This document shows positions 28,562-40,933 of a stretch of DNA of 64,000 nucleotides, piece by piece. Position 1 is the first letter of the stretch, and every line of letters begins with the position of its first letter. A program made the translations under genes and the position numbers. The notes under the pieces are model-generated. The model was not told where the DNA came from, searched no databases, and saw nothing but the letters and a program-made list of their open reading frames with translations. The DNA comes from Maea johnstoni. Taxonomy: Eukaryota > Annelida > Polychaeta > Spionida > Magelonidae. The DNA lies in NCBI GenBank assembly GCA_963942565.1, contig OZ012699.1:28118621-28182620 (forward strand), in the 5' to 3' direction.

Positions 28562-29714
28562 CAGGGCTCGACATTAACTTTTGGGGGCACTTTCCCGGTA
28601 GGGTAAGTGCCACCTGAAACCTACTTCCCCGAAAGAAAAAGGCACTTACCCGAAAAATTCACACCCTTTTCAGGCATTTATGCCACCAATTCAACTTTTC
28701 ATGCTTATTTCCATCATTATGGCCTTAACTGTTTCTCCTGCTGTATGATTTTGGTCATATATTGTCTTGCGGCCGGGGGTCCGGGGAATTATTTATATGT
28801 ATGTGCTCTGAGATGCATTCTCCTGCATTTTCAGAGCATGAATGAATATTATTTTCACTGTAAATATATCAAACTTTGTTTCAAATATCGACTAAAAAAC
28901 ACTTTTTTATTCTATGCAATGTTCAGGTAAATCTGTATAAAACATTTTATTAACTTCATTAAATGTAAACCCATAGTACAACAATAGATTTATTCAAGAG
29001 AAAATATACACTTTTTTGTACTATTCATATGTGCAGTCAATAAACATACAATACATGCAATACAATGTAAGTCAAGCAGGAACAATTCTGGTGAAACTAA
29101 CAATCTTGTCAAAACATGATTTCATTAGATTTTATTTCATATCATCAATAATTTTATTCAGTCACTGGAGAAACTATAATCAGTGTGAGCAAGTTATTCC
29201 ATAACCTGGATAACTAGTGAATGTCACGATAAGGTCTGCTTTTATCTCAAGTCGGCAAAGAGCTCTAGAAGTTTACTTACCTTATCATTGCTTCCTAAGA
29301 GGCCATTATCTGGTTATAGACAGTTGTCTCGTCTCCACGGTAAATAAAGGCGGCCATTTTGAACGTGAATCTGAAGTCACGTTCACAGCGATAATCTCGC
29401 TTAGAACGTGATCTCAGAAGATTACTTTCAAAATGGCCGCCTTTATTTACCGATGGAGGAGACAGTGTCTTTAACCAGATAACGGCCTCTTAGGAGACGA
29501 TGATAAGGTAAGTAAACTCGATTGGATTGCTATTTGCACTCGGACACCCTTATCTCCATGACTCGGCACTGACATGTGCTCAGTTTGAACTAGGCACATA
29601 CACATACTTGACTAAGGTATTATTGGCCGTGACAGTTCACTTACCCAATCAGGTATGTGAACTTCAGATTTGGGTAAGTCGGGGAGGTCGGGGTATTTCA
29701 AGTGTCGAGCCCTG
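28562..29714. mobile_element. Non-autonomous DNA element with CAGGGCTCGACATTAAC termini
   Basis: The left end CAGGGCTCGACATTAAC is matched in inverse by AGTGTCGAGCCCTG at the right. The near-terminal ACTTNCCCG words match the shorter relative at 10821-11215. Flanks share ACAATG on both sides (28554-28559 and 29715-29720). It is 1153 bp with no coding capacity and holds the palindrome at 29271-29517. Confidence 0.75.
29271..29517. mobile_element. Foldback element nested in 28562-29714
   Basis: The arms of about 100 bp start GTTTACTTACCTTATCAT on the left and end in its near inverse on the right. The inner parts AAAGGCGGCCATTTTGAA and TTTCAAAATGGCCGCCTTT are near-perfect inverses. The centre is about 40 bp. 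A palindromic MITE is likely. Confidence 0.75.
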
Positions 29715-32284
29715 ACAATGTAAATTAGATATCAAGTAAATTAGATATTTCTAAAGTGGATTTTTTGGGAGTTCACTACCCACAATCTGTCAGCCTCATT
29801 CTACTAATTATCAATAGTATAGTATGTTTATTGACTGCACTTAGGTACAAAATCATACAATATACAACACAGAAATAAAGGATGCATCAAAAGAGAGGCA
29901 CGGAAACATTTATTACATAATAACAAACATAACAAGAAGAAAAATAAGGAACTTAAAGCGAACACAAGAATAACTGTCGCTAAACCTAGAGGAGGTAACT
30001 TAATGTAAAAGAAGCTGTGTGCCACACTGTTTGTTATAATATAGCACAGAATGTCCCAATCCAGTGGGGCAGCATTTTGGTGTACTAAACTGGATAAGCC
30101 TGACTGCACCTAACCTCGCCTGGCCATCCCTCCCCCTCCAGAGGAATCAGTTGACTGGTGCATTAGTAGTAATCTGCCTCAGGGAATTTTTGGAAGTGTA
30201 TACTCTTGTAAATAAAACCTGTTTTATTGAGATATTCAAATTCTCTGCCTCTATCTTCTTTTTGTATATATTTCTTTTTATTGTAGTTTTTATGCATCCT
30301 GTTCTTTTCTCTTTTGTTTTAATTCTCTAGCTCCCTGATTTTGTATATATTTCTTTTCTTGTATTTCTTTATGCATCCTGTCCACTTCTTTCTTTTAAAT
30401 GCTCTCTCTCTCAAAGCTACGAATTGCTAAATCAAAGTTTGTGTAGAATAATGCGTTAGAGATAAATGACTAAGGACCACTTTTTGCTAATATATCATGG
30501 CACTAGATGACCTTTGTACGTTGATGCGCCTTTAAACACTTATTTGCTCGTTCATTGCTGAAGAACAATAACAAAGCATAAATATTCTAGCTGAAAGAAG
30601 AGAAAGAGTAAGAGCAGAGTCTTCAGACCCAAAGAGGACCAAGGGATATTGTAGTCCTAAATAATTACCAAATTGACTCCTAGATCGTGTATATCGTCTG
30701 TTGACACCTGGTTAAATTTTGAGCAGTTTTTAAGACTGTTAAAAATAATCTACTCTATGAATTGTAATATAGCACAGATACTGAGCAACCACAGTGGTAG
30801 CCTGACTAGCCCCTTACTGTGCCGTTGTTGATAATGGTCCTTCAGGTTAGTTAATAGGATGTTCTAGGAACTATTCTGCTGAGCAGCACTTCACACCGGA
30901 TGCGGACCAAAATGGGTCAGCCGGTGAAGCGTGCGCTCTGCCTGGCAGTCACATACATATGGCAAATAGATGCCTTTAAACCATGCGTGACATAGTCGCT
31001 TTTAAAAAACTGTTTACACACGATTCACTTTCCCCTCTATCTTGGATTAATATACTTAAATAGCTTTTATTATCTAAGACTCTACTAGATGGCGCGTTTG
31101 ACAGCTGATTTATAGAAATCTAGAAACTCCTGTTAAAGGCATACTGTAGTAGGTTATTCAACAACGAAGGTGACAGCAGAGATGTTGATTAGTAATACAG
31201 CTCCCTGGTGACAGTGCCATCTAAACTATAAATCCATTTAAAAATACCCAACAGTTAGAAATCCATTGAACTTCGCGTAATCTATCATTGTCAGATCTCC
31301 TTTGAAAATCGTAAAAAGGGGGGTCCGTATAGGTGGAACAAAAGTGCCACTAAATTTGCATATCTCATGTCTAAAATTGAAAGTTCATTAAAACGTCGGT
31401 AAAACGGGTTGTAAAAGAAGGGTACGAAGTATGGGGGGTGAAAATCCCCTTACAATCCACGAAATATACACGGCTCTGACGCCGAGTGACTCCCAAAGTG
31501 ACTGGGCTTCCGAGTTTTCTGCCGGCACTTGCTGCCGCTAAAGAGGCAGAGGATTATGAAAATAGGTGTTCCTGTTCATCCAATTTCAGTGTTTTGATAA
31601 AAGAAGTGGTGTTTATTTACTGGAAAAAGTCAGCGTTTTTAATAAAAAATAAGGTTGCTTTTTTGGTCAGAAATCAGTGCTTCAGAGGTATTTTTAAATG
31701 TTGATAACGAACATATGCCAGCGACCTTCCCCATTACAAGTGCATGCCCTGGTCACAACACGCATAACTTTTCTGAGTTCATTATACATGTTCCCAAACA
31801 ATATACACCCTTCCTGACCTGTATGTTATTTTGAGAGTTGCATGATATATTTAACAAAGTTGAACGATATTTTGAAAGTTGCATGATATTTTGTGAGTTG
31901 AATAAATATCATTTTGGCATGCCATATACCATGCACGGCTGGTCTGCAAACGTGAAGTTTCATCTTTTAGGAGTGAGCGCGGCTAGAACATCCTATTGGA
32001 AAGCTAGGTCACATCTGGAATTTATGGCAGTGGGTGCAGTGCAATAATTAGGCACGATAAATGAATTAACTTCAATATAAGTGGGGTGTTTCTTAAGATA
32101 AGTTTCTCCAAGGGGCTCTTAATAAAAATAAAAGGAACAAGTGAACACTAACTTCTGCAGCAAAATGATTTGTTTCAAACCATAGTGTAATAGAAAGAAT
32201 AATTCCAAATCTTGAACCACTACAGTCATACCGCTGATCAACCACAGAAATTCCACCCAAGAACTAGCCCTTATCCTTATTGTC
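29715..32284. other. Noncoding stretch
   Basis: No gene is supported. There is an AATAAA signal near 30210 on the plus strand in a CT-rich region, which could be the remnant of a 3' untranslated region. Short frames here show no recognised domain. Confidence 0.4.
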
Positions 32285-32770
32285 ATGCTCCGCAAGGGGC
32301 ACACATTATGGTGTGCAATAGGAGTTGGCACCCCCCGGGTAGTCAATAGAGTAGACTATAGAGTATGTCCTATCCCTCGAACCTACAGACTCTTTAAAAC
32401 AGAAATTAAACTAGAACCTTATTTGTTAGTGGTTAAAGATTCAGTTTCAAAAAGATTTTTGTCAAGATTTCGACTGAGCTCCCATAACTTATACATAGAA
32501 CCAGGAAGGTGGCATCGCCCAAAGAACCCTCCTGAGGATCGTATTTGTCCATCTTGTAAGAAAGGGGTTGAAGATGAGATATATGTGTTTGCACAGTGTC
32601 AACGTTATAATTACTTAAGGGTTCCATTTTTCATAAGCTCAGTATGTTACTTGATGACTTCGGGAATCAGTGTGATAATCAAAAGTTTATTCTCGCTATG
32701 TCAAGCACTGATCCTTAAGTCATACATAATATTTGACCTGAGGAACATTTCTCCTTCAAATAGTTTTTAA
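32285..32770 (+). pseudogene. LINE ORF2 C-terminal fragment
   Basis: The 161-residue frame contains TYRLFKTEIKLEPYL, FLSRFRLSSHNLYIEPGRW and RICPSCKKGVEDEIYVFAQC, the Cys-rich C-terminal region seen at the end of many APE-type LINE ORF2 proteins. It lacks the reverse transcriptase and endonuclease parts, so it is a 5'-truncated copy. The tail after residue 115 diverges. Confidence 0.7.
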
Positions 32771-35036
32771 GATATTCTTTGTGCTGAAAGGTTTCTCCAG
32801 AGCTGTCTAGCTGCTTTTGGCCACTGTGAGCATTAGTGGGTTAAGGATTGAGCACCATGAACACCTTTAATGCCACACCTACATTGTTAAGATCTTTCAT
32901 TTATTACACAACATTCTGGCAGGCGTGTAATGTATGGTACTTTGAAGAGCATTTCAGTCAAACTTTCTTACAGCAGGATCTGTTGTTTTTTACATAAACC
33001 CTTGCAGTTGCAGATATTGGAACCAGTCTGAGATCCAGTCTGCCAATGGGATGCAGCTCTTGGGGCTTGCACAATAGTGAACAAGTTGAAAGACCATGCA
33101 CATGCTCCAGATATGAATGGTTAAAATGAATACCTGTAGTGATTTACAACGCATCAGCTATGAAGCTGCTTATTTAAAACCTTTAACCCTTCCAATGCTG
33201 GGGATACTTTCATCCAAAGCACAAAGATCATTGAAAACCATCCAAACCCTGTTGTGTTGGTATTCATTAGATAGCTCTCGCTGAGACCTCTCAGATGAGT
33301 ACCCATACACCAGGGTGTCAGTCATTTTTCAGTTATATTTTGCATCATTTTGTATTGGCCATATTAGCCACCAGCAGCATAATGGTTACTAGTGATACTA
33401 AAGTGGATCGCAGTTTCTGTTGGTGGAAACTGTGATCGTGGTATCTACCGCCATTAACCTAGTAGAGTCTTCGATCGCAGTTTCTACAGGTAGAAACTAC
33501 AATCCACTTTAGTATCAAGACATCAAAAGTCCTGAACTGATCCGAAATTATGCTTTTTGTAATTAGGCTAACGTCAATTAAACAGAGTCAACAAGTAAAA
33601 CGATACTCACCTGCATCCCTAGCATGGGTAAAAGGTAAAAGCACTTTGTAATGTTTGTGTATTAACACACATTCCATCAAGTCAAGAGGTAGATCCATAA
33701 AATACATTAAACCAATCTTCCATTAGTTTCTGGTGGTGCCACTCTAGTGTGCAGTCATCAGTAGCTAGTTTTGCCGGGTACTCCGGTTTCCTCCACTACT
33801 TACAACTGGCTAGTCACGAATTAGCCACAATTGCATAAATGTGACGATAAACTAAATTCCAAAAATTCAGTAGCTAGTGGTTAGGTATTCTTTAAAGGAT
33901 TTGGAGGAACCAGACTATCAAGAAGTGTGAGACAGTGAGAGGTCGGACAACCCCCTCACCTAACAAGCTAAATACTTTTCTGTGCTTTATCTGGAAATCA
34001 AATACCAAGAACGTAATTCTATATCTGTCTGTTAACAGCAGATAATCCTCCCTCAAACAGGATGCTAATCCCTGTCTGACACCTATCAGCTTATATCCTT
34101 CCTGAGACCGGAGACATATAATTAGAAGCTCCCTGCTGAGACCAGAGGAAACAAGAGACAGGAAAGAAATGCAATTGCACCAGGTGCCCTTTGTACTACC
34201 AGTTATGACATAAACATTAAATATTAAATGATTTTCCTTATAGCCTAATTTGCATTTTTTCATATTGATTGCCATTGGCATTTACTATTAACGCTATGGA
34301 GTAACAGTCTGACTGAAAGAATTATTATTAGTATTAACTCTGAAGTTCCTTTTTCTTAAAACATCAGATACCAAATGAAATAGTGCACATTACATCTGAT
34401 AAATGGTACAAGAAGTACAATCCCAAGAAACATCTCGTTAAGCCACATTCAACATAAGATGATATATAATTCATGTTTGTCTCTCTTTTACAAGAACGCC
34501 CTGCAAAGCGCCCTATACCAGAGAAAGTAGATTACAACCATGTGGTATATACAGGAGGTGGTGATGAGTAGGGCAGTACACATGTCCAGTCGAGCCAGGT
34601 TGAGACCCTGGGAATGAGTGGGGTACAGATAAGAGTTCATTTGCATAACAATAGTGTCTGACTGGTGTAGGAGCTATTGGCTATTAGTATCACATCTCCT
34701 CGATTGATAATCGTCTGTCTGAATGAATGAATAAATTGGAATGTTATGATTTGGGCCACACATCAATGATAGAGCAACCGTTACTAAGATTGACATTTCA
34801 GTGACAAGTTTAAATTATAAATCATCTTAATATACTATAAAATGTTTCCTGTGTTTAGGGCGATTTTGGAGGGAGGGTGCAAGAAGGGTTTTTTTTTTTT
34901 CATCATTTTTACAGATTTAGGTTTGGAACTTATGAATATTTCGTCTTGAAAGATTTTCATCCGTTAGCAAGTGTTAGTGCTTCAGTATTTTTATTCTTGC
35001 CTGTGCTAGTAAATGTATTTATAGTATACCAGATCA
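32771..35036. other. Noncoding stretch with a small palindrome
   Basis: No gene is supported. A GCCGGGTACTCCGGTTTCCTCC run near 33766, split in most genomes among SINE and LINE tails, hints at an old retroposon. The palindrome at 33392-33522 is listed separately. Confidence 0.4.
33392..33522. repeat. Short palindromic element
   Basis: GATACTAAAGTGGATCGCAG at the left is matched by the near inverse CTACAATCCACTTTAGTATC at the right, and an inner GATCGCAGTTTCT word is repeated. It is about 130 bp and probably a small MITE. Confidence 0.65.
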
Positions 35037-35248
35037 CCTATCCGACGCACTGCTCCACAACTGTCTCAAATCCCATGGTAATGTAGGTGCCGCCACCAGT
35101 CGAGTGACTCACGCCTCGTACTGTATTTCTATTGGCTGGAGCCTCGGAGTCTTTGCTCTCCCTAGCCGTATCTGATCCAGCTGGACGACTCAGACGCCAT
35201 TCTCGCAGCTCCCGCAACAGTATTCACCCTAAGTTTTAAAGCTGATTG
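35037..35248 (+). promoter_or_regulatory. Promoter/first-exon-like repeat, copy 2 (zinc-finger unit 3)
   Basis: It shares GCCGCCACCAGTC, CTATTGGCTGGAGCC (inverted CCAAT box), CGGAGTCTTTGCTCTCCC and CATTCTCGCAGCTCCCGCAAC with copies at 1-215 and 45537-45757. It ends CTGATTG followed by GTAAGA, a good donor, 1.6 kb before the acceptor TGTTTCAG (ending 36891) and 2.0 kb before the ATG of gene 3. It is likely the promoter and noncoding exon 1. Confidence 0.6.
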
Positions 35249-35369
35249 GTAAGAGTTACAGGCTAATATGACGAGAAAGCAAAGCTTAAAATGCTCGCGC
35301 AGCTCGACAATATTTATGCATCACCCCTTCAAATTCAATCACTCAATGAATATCTCCTGATATGGTATC

Positions 35370-35668
35370 TCCAGGATGGTAACCACTAAAAGTCATAATT
35401 TCACTCAATGAATATCTCCTGATATGGTATCTCCTTGTCTTCTTCTCTGATGATAAGATCCTCCTTTATAGGAGCTGTAGTGTTACATATAATACATTAT
35501 ACAAATACACTAAAAGTCATAATTTCCATGTATTTGAATAATGTATTATATGTAACACTACAGCTCCTATAAAGGAGGATCTTATCATCAGAGAAGAAGA
35601 CAAGGAGATACCATATCAGGAGATATTCATTGAGTGAAATTATGACTTTTAGTGGTTACCATCCTGGT
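35370..35668. repeat. Large palindrome in unit 3
   Basis: Arms of about 140 bp, from CCAGGATGGTAACCACTAAA on the left to TTTAGTGGTTACCATCCTGG on the right, are near-perfect inverses around a centre at about 35519. Part of the arm (CTGATATGGTATCTCCTTGT) also occurs once in unit 2 near 25178, so an existing unit sequence was inverted and duplicated here. Confidence 0.85.
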
Positions 35669-36405
35669 ACAATGAATTGTATTCCAGCATTGTATCCGAG
35701 GATTGTTGGTCAGTCAATTGGCATTGTGGGTACTGTGCCTAAGTGTAACTGTGTTAATTCCCTCCAGAGGAGGAGGATATCTCATCTAGATATTTATCTA
35801 GGTAAGACATATAAAAGTGAGAAATAGATTTGAATTTTGATAATTTTGAAGATGAAAATAGTAAGAGTGAAACATGTACATGTAACTTTGAAAAGGTACT
35901 GGCAATATTTATAAAAAAAGAAGTATAATATGAATGTAATAGATGAATTTTGAATTCTAATAATTTAGAAGTATGATATGAATACATGTAATAGATGAAT
36001 TTTGATAATTTTGAAGAGCATGACTTTTAGTGGTTACCATCCTGGTACAATGAATTGTATTCCAGCATTGTATTCCAGCATTGTATCCGAGGATTGTTGG
36101 TCAGTCAATTGGCATTGTGGGTACTGTGCCTAAGTGTAACTGTGTTAATTCCCTCCAGAGGAGGAGGATATCTCATCTAGATATTTATCTAGGTAAGACA
36201 TATAAAAGTGAGAAATAGATTTGAATTTTGATAATTTTGAAGATGAAAATAGTAAGAGTGAAACATGTACATGTAACTTTGAAAAGGTACTGGCAATATT
36301 TATAAAAAAGAAGTATAATATGAATGTAATAGATGAATTTTGAATTCTAATAAGTTAGAAGTATGATATGAATGTAATAGATGAATTTTGATAATTTTGA
36401 AGAGC
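35641..36405 (+). repeat. Tandem duplication of about 380 bp
   Basis: Two units start at about 35641 and 36018 with ATGACTTTTAGTGGTTACC and are almost identical. The second has one extra TTCCAGCATTGTA. The first unit overlaps the right arm of the palindrome 35370-35668. Confidence 0.85.
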
Positions 36406-36891
36406 ATAATTTAGATTTTGGTTATATGAGCGAAGCATCATTTCAGGAGACACTGTTGGTGGACTACTACACATATATCTATCAATTACAATTACATATC
36501 AAGTACACTGTCTCTGTTGCTTCTGCATCTGATGTCCTTGATACTATTCTCACTGTAAGAGAAGGGAATTTCATCCCAGTTTCAGGTTTCCTTCTCATCT
36601 TTATATAACCGAAGCTGTTCAAAACCACATAAAACCACTTCCTTCAACCCATCAAGCAAAATTTTTTTGGTTGCCGTTATCTGTACAAGATATTTTCAAT
36701 GATTTTTCAATCTCTGGTCTTTGACTTTATTTTTTTTCAACATAGCTACAATGTTTTGAATGTCTAAAAGTAAGATACAATAACGTCTGAGTAGTATGTG
36801 GTATCTATAGGGGTTCTATTAAAAATTTACTCAAATATCTATAATCATTGGAATCTGTTTTCCTTGTTTTGAAAATTCCTCTCTGTTTCAG

Positions 36892-37251
36892 ATCATTAAT
36901 GTGACAAGTGCTGCTATAAAACTATGTTGTATCCGGATATCGCCCTACAAGAGGCCAGGTCAAGGTCAAAGTTGAGAGTTCATTTCTGCATCTTAGATAG
37001 ATGTACATATCAGGTGAAAGGCTCTACTCTATGAAAGGATGGAAGTTATCCAGGGAGCAACTATTTTCCAATATAACAAGGATAAATTTCTAGTTATTTA
37101 CTGAATAATACGTGCAACACCAAGAAAGACCATATAAGACAAAGCACAACGTAAAGCACAACAGGATTAAATTTTGAGTTAATTATTCAGTGAGGGAGAT
37201 TGAGTTAACTAGTGATTTAATTAGTGAAGTCTTTTTGATAAAGTACAAACT
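36892..37251 (+). other. 5' untranslated part of the coding exon, zinc-finger unit 3
   Basis: It follows the acceptor-like TCTGTTTCAG ending at 36891. It is almost identical to 25596-25955 of unit 2. Confidence 0.5.
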
Positions 37252-39084
37252 ATGTCTTTAGATGTGGTAGGTCATAAGGATGGGCAAGAAGGAAAAGAAC
37301 CTTATCCCTCTGATGAATGTGATAAATCCTATTCCGAGTCATCAAGCCGTTATCCTTCTGTTGATCATGACAAGGCATCCACTCATCATGTTGCTCTGGT
37401 GCAACAGAAGAGCAATCATAGTGCAAAAAACTCCTTCCAGTGCAATGAATGTGACAAGGCATTTGCACGCTCTTCTAGTCTGGTAGAGCATAATAGGATA
37501 CACACTGGTGAAAGACCCTTCCAGTGTAATGAACGTGACAAAGCATTCACACAGTCTTCTAGTCTGCTAGCGCATAAGAGGATACACAGTAGGGAAAGAC
37601 CCTTCCAGTGCAATGAATGTGACAAGGCATTCCAACAACCTACTGATCTGGTACGGCATAAGAGAATTCACAGTGGGGAAAAACCCTTCCAGTGCGATGA
37701 GTGTGACAAGGCATTCTTATATTCTTCTTATCTGGTACAGCATAAAAGGATACACTGTGGGGAAAGACCTTTCCAATGCAATGAATGTGACAAGACTTTC
37801 TCACGGTCTTCTACTCTGGTACAGCATAAGAGGATACACAGTGGGGAAAAACCCTTCCAGTGCAATGAGTGTGACAAGGCATTCTCACGGTCTTCTACTC
37901 TGGTACAGCATAAGAGGATACACAGTGGGGAAAGACCCTTCCAGTGCAATGAATGTGACAAGGCATTCACAAGGTCTTCTCACCTGGTAGAGCATAAGAG
38001 GATACACAGTGGGGAAAGGCCTTTCCAGTGCAATCAATGTGACAAGGCATTCACACAGTCGTTTGATCTGGTACGACATAAGAGGATACACAAGGCATTC
38101 AGACTGTCTTCTGGTCTAGTAGAGCATAAGAGGATACACAGTGGGGATAGACCCTTCCAGTGCAATCAATGTGACAAGGCATTCTCATTATCTTCTACTT
38201 TGGCAAAGCATAAGAGGATACACCATAATGAAAGACCCTTCCAGTGCAATGAATGTGACAAGGCATTCTCATTCTCTTCTACCCTAGCAAACCATAAGAG
38301 GATACACCATAGGGATAGATCCTTCCAGTATAATGAATGTGACAAGGCATTCCCAAGCTCTTCTATTCTGGTAAAGCATAAGAGGATACACACTGGGGAA
38401 AGACACTTCCAGTGCAATGATTGTGATAAGGCACCCATAGATTCTTCTGGTCTGATAAACAATACCAGGATACAAAGTGGAGAAAGATCATTCCAGTGCA
38501 ATGAATGTGACAAGGCATTCCCACATTCTTCTGGTCTGGTAAGGCATATGAGAACACAAACAGTAGAAAGTTCTCTTCAGTGTGATAAAACTTACGAGAC
38601 ATCATCTTCTCTGAATCGGTGTGAGAAAACACATCAAAGGCTGTCAACTCACAAAATAGAACCACCGTTATCCGAACCAAGGCAATGGATTGTCATCAAA
38701 GGACAGTGTCTCCCTATAAAGCAAGAATTGGAGGAAAATGCTAGTGGCATATTAGAAGAACAAGAAAATCTTGTTAGAGGACAGTGTCTCCCTATAAAGC
38801 AAGAGCTGGAGGAGGAAAATGCTAGTAGCATATTAGAAATACAAGAAAACCTTGTTGTTAGAGGACAGTGTCCCCCTATAAAGCAAGAGTTGGAGGAGGA
38901 AAATGCTAGTAGCATATTAGAAAAACAAGCAAACCTTGTTAGAGGACAGTGTCTCCCTATAAAGCAAGAGTTGGAGGAGGAAAATGCTAGTAGCATATTA
39001 GAAATACAAGACAATCTTGTTGTTAGAGGACAGTGTCCCCCTATAAAGCAAGAGTTGGAGGAGGAAAATGCTAGTAGCATGTGA
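37252..39084 (+). CDS. C2H2 zinc-finger protein 3 with IKQE repeat tail
   Basis: The 610-residue frame starts MSLDVVGHKDGQEGKEPYP, the complete family N terminus. About ten intact C2H2 fingers follow, plus degenerate ones (CNERDK with Cys to Arg, FQYNECDK with Cys to Tyr, NDCDKAPID with His losses) and the half finger RIHKAFRLSSGLVEH shared with gene 2. HSGERPF linkers join the fingers. The tail has five GQCLPIKQELEEEN-type repeats (38701-39081), each keeping IKQE, and stops inside the fifth at SSM. Decayed units without an open frame continue to about 39235. Gene 3 is the closest paralog of gene 2 but has fewer fingers. It is a likely nuclear DNA-binding regulator; target unknown. Confidence 0.92.
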   Translation: MSLDVVGHKDGQEGKEPYPSDECDKSYSESSSRYPSVDHDKASTHHVALVQQKSNHSAKNSFQCNECDKAFARSSSLVEHNRIHTGERPFQCNERDKAFTQSSSLLAHKRIHSRERPFQCNECDKAFQQPTDLVRHKRIHSGEKPFQCDECDKAFLYSSYLVQHKRIHCGERPFQCNECDKTFSRSSTLVQHKRIHSGEKPFQCNECDKAFSRSSTLVQHKRIHSGERPFQCNECDKAFTRSSHLVEHKRIHSGERPFQCNQCDKAFTQSFDLVRHKRIHKAFRLSSGLVEHKRIHSGDRPFQCNQCDKAFSLSSTLAKHKRIHHNERPFQCNECDKAFSFSSTLANHKRIHHRDRSFQYNECDKAFPSSSILVKHKRIHTGERHFQCNDCDKAPIDSSGLINNTRIQSGERSFQCNECDKAFPHSSGLVRHMRTQTVESSLQCDKTYETSSSLNRCEKTHQRLSTHKIEPPLSEPRQWIVIKGQCLPIKQELEENASGILEEQENLVRGQCLPIKQELEEENASSILEIQENLVVRGQCPPIKQELEEENASSILEKQANLVRGQCLPIKQELEEENASSILEIQDNLVVRGQCPPIKQELEEENASSM

Positions 39085-39235
39085 GGAAAATAAGGAAACC
39101 ATGTTGCTAGTGGACCTTCTCTCGCTATAAAGCAAAGAGTTTGAAGAGGAAAATGACACCATCATATTAGAAAAAAGGGAAGGGGACAGTGCCTCCCTAT
39201 AAAGCAAGAGTCAGAGGAAAATGCTAGTACCATAT
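38701..39235 (+). repeat. Coding minisatellite and decayed units, zinc-finger gene 3
   Basis: Five coding units of about 78-84 bp (38701-39081) are followed by two or more degenerate units after the stop. They match the arrays in the other three genes. Confidence 0.88.
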
Positions 39236-40697
39236 AAGTTAAAACCGGAAACCCTTGATGTCCGGTATAACTGAGATAAAGTAGTTGTCAACACACATAA
39301 GTGCACAGCCTAAATAATCATCTGATAATGAAAGCCACCATGTTACAGCGCTGGATGGTCACATTTATGATATCACTTGCCAATAGGACTACCTGTAGTG
39401 ATCAGGAGGGTTTGGTAATAAGTAGGACCAATCGTTGACAGTATAGAATCAGTGGTAGCGTTGCGATTTAGTTCAATTCATACTCTTTAAATAGCCAATC
39501 TAAATGCAAGGAGTCAAGAGACATACAAATTGCCAAATATGGCTGTAAGATGTTTTTATAGAAATGGCAAAATACAACATTAAAACATTTTTGGGCAGAT
39601 CAAGCTGACAATGCAAAATGATATGTAAATGTTCGAAGACTTTGAAAAAAGGCAAAAATATTACCAGCCTGTGTTCTTGACTAGCTGTCATAGATTCTTC
39701 TTTGTTGTTGATATGCATGCAGGCTGCAACAAAAGCATTAGACTGACAGGTATAGGTCTATTTACATGTCATGTTCTGTATTCTGACCAACAATTTAGAG
39801 GAAGTACTGTTTGCAATGGATCATATTTATTATATTATTCAATTAACATCTGATTATTTCGATATTTGGTTAATACATATGCGCCAGGTCAAGTGGTAAC
39901 AGAATTATACTTTTGCAGTATAAGTGATCGATCTTTTTAAAGCAACATGTTATAGCCACATCTTTTACATGGCTAGCTAGGTCTAATAAAGGACATTTAA
40001 ACAAAACTTTAAGTCAAAATATATTTTGTTGTGAAAATTGACAAAAATGGAGAGAAACAATGTTACAACCAAACAATATGTTTTTGCCAGATTTGATCAG
40101 TTGCACATATCATGCGTTTCTTTTCAACATTCTCTAAAATATGCTTGAAATACATATGATCTGTTTATATCTTGCTGTCTTAGTACATGTATATAGTGCC
40201 CATCTTAAAGCCCTAGACACACCTTATCTCGCCTCATTGTAACGTCACTATAGGAGACAGACAAAAGAGGTCTCCCCATATTGGTTTACATTAGGCCTAA
40301 AAAAAGAAGTTGTTTGTTTCCTGTAACCCTACTCTAACAAGTTTTTATCCAAAAAAATCCCTACTCTAAAGTTGTTTCCGCCCTCCCAACTCCCAGTCAA
40401 CGTAAAACATGCATAAAACACATTTTTGACCAAAAACAAATTTGTCAAGTGGTAACAAAATTATACTTCTACAGTATAAGTTCTCGATCTTTCTGTGATG
40501 AAACAGGTTATAGACACCTCATTTATATGGTTAGGTAGGTCTAATAAAGGTATAATAAGACATTTAAACAAATATTGTAATCAAAATATTGTTTGGTGCT
40601 AAAATTGACAAAAACGGACAAAAACAATGTTACACCCAAACAACATGTTTTAGGAATGTTTGAACAATTGTACATAATTTTTAACATTCTCTAATAT
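39236..40697. other. 3' flank of unit 3 and a dispersed direct duplication
   Basis: The part up to about 39540 matches the flank of unit 2. The segment 39892-40150 is repeated, diverged, at about 40444-40695 (both start GTCAAGTGGTAACANAATTATACTT and share CTAATAAAGG and GAAAATTGACAAAAA-like words). No gene is supported. Confidence 0.6.

Positions 40698-40930
<233 letters not shown>

Positions 40931-40933
<3 letters not shown>

Noticed and set aside
29828-30330. Overlapping short frames on both strands near 30 kb
   Set aside because: They are hydrophobic, low-complexity translations of AT-rich DNA without a recognised domain.
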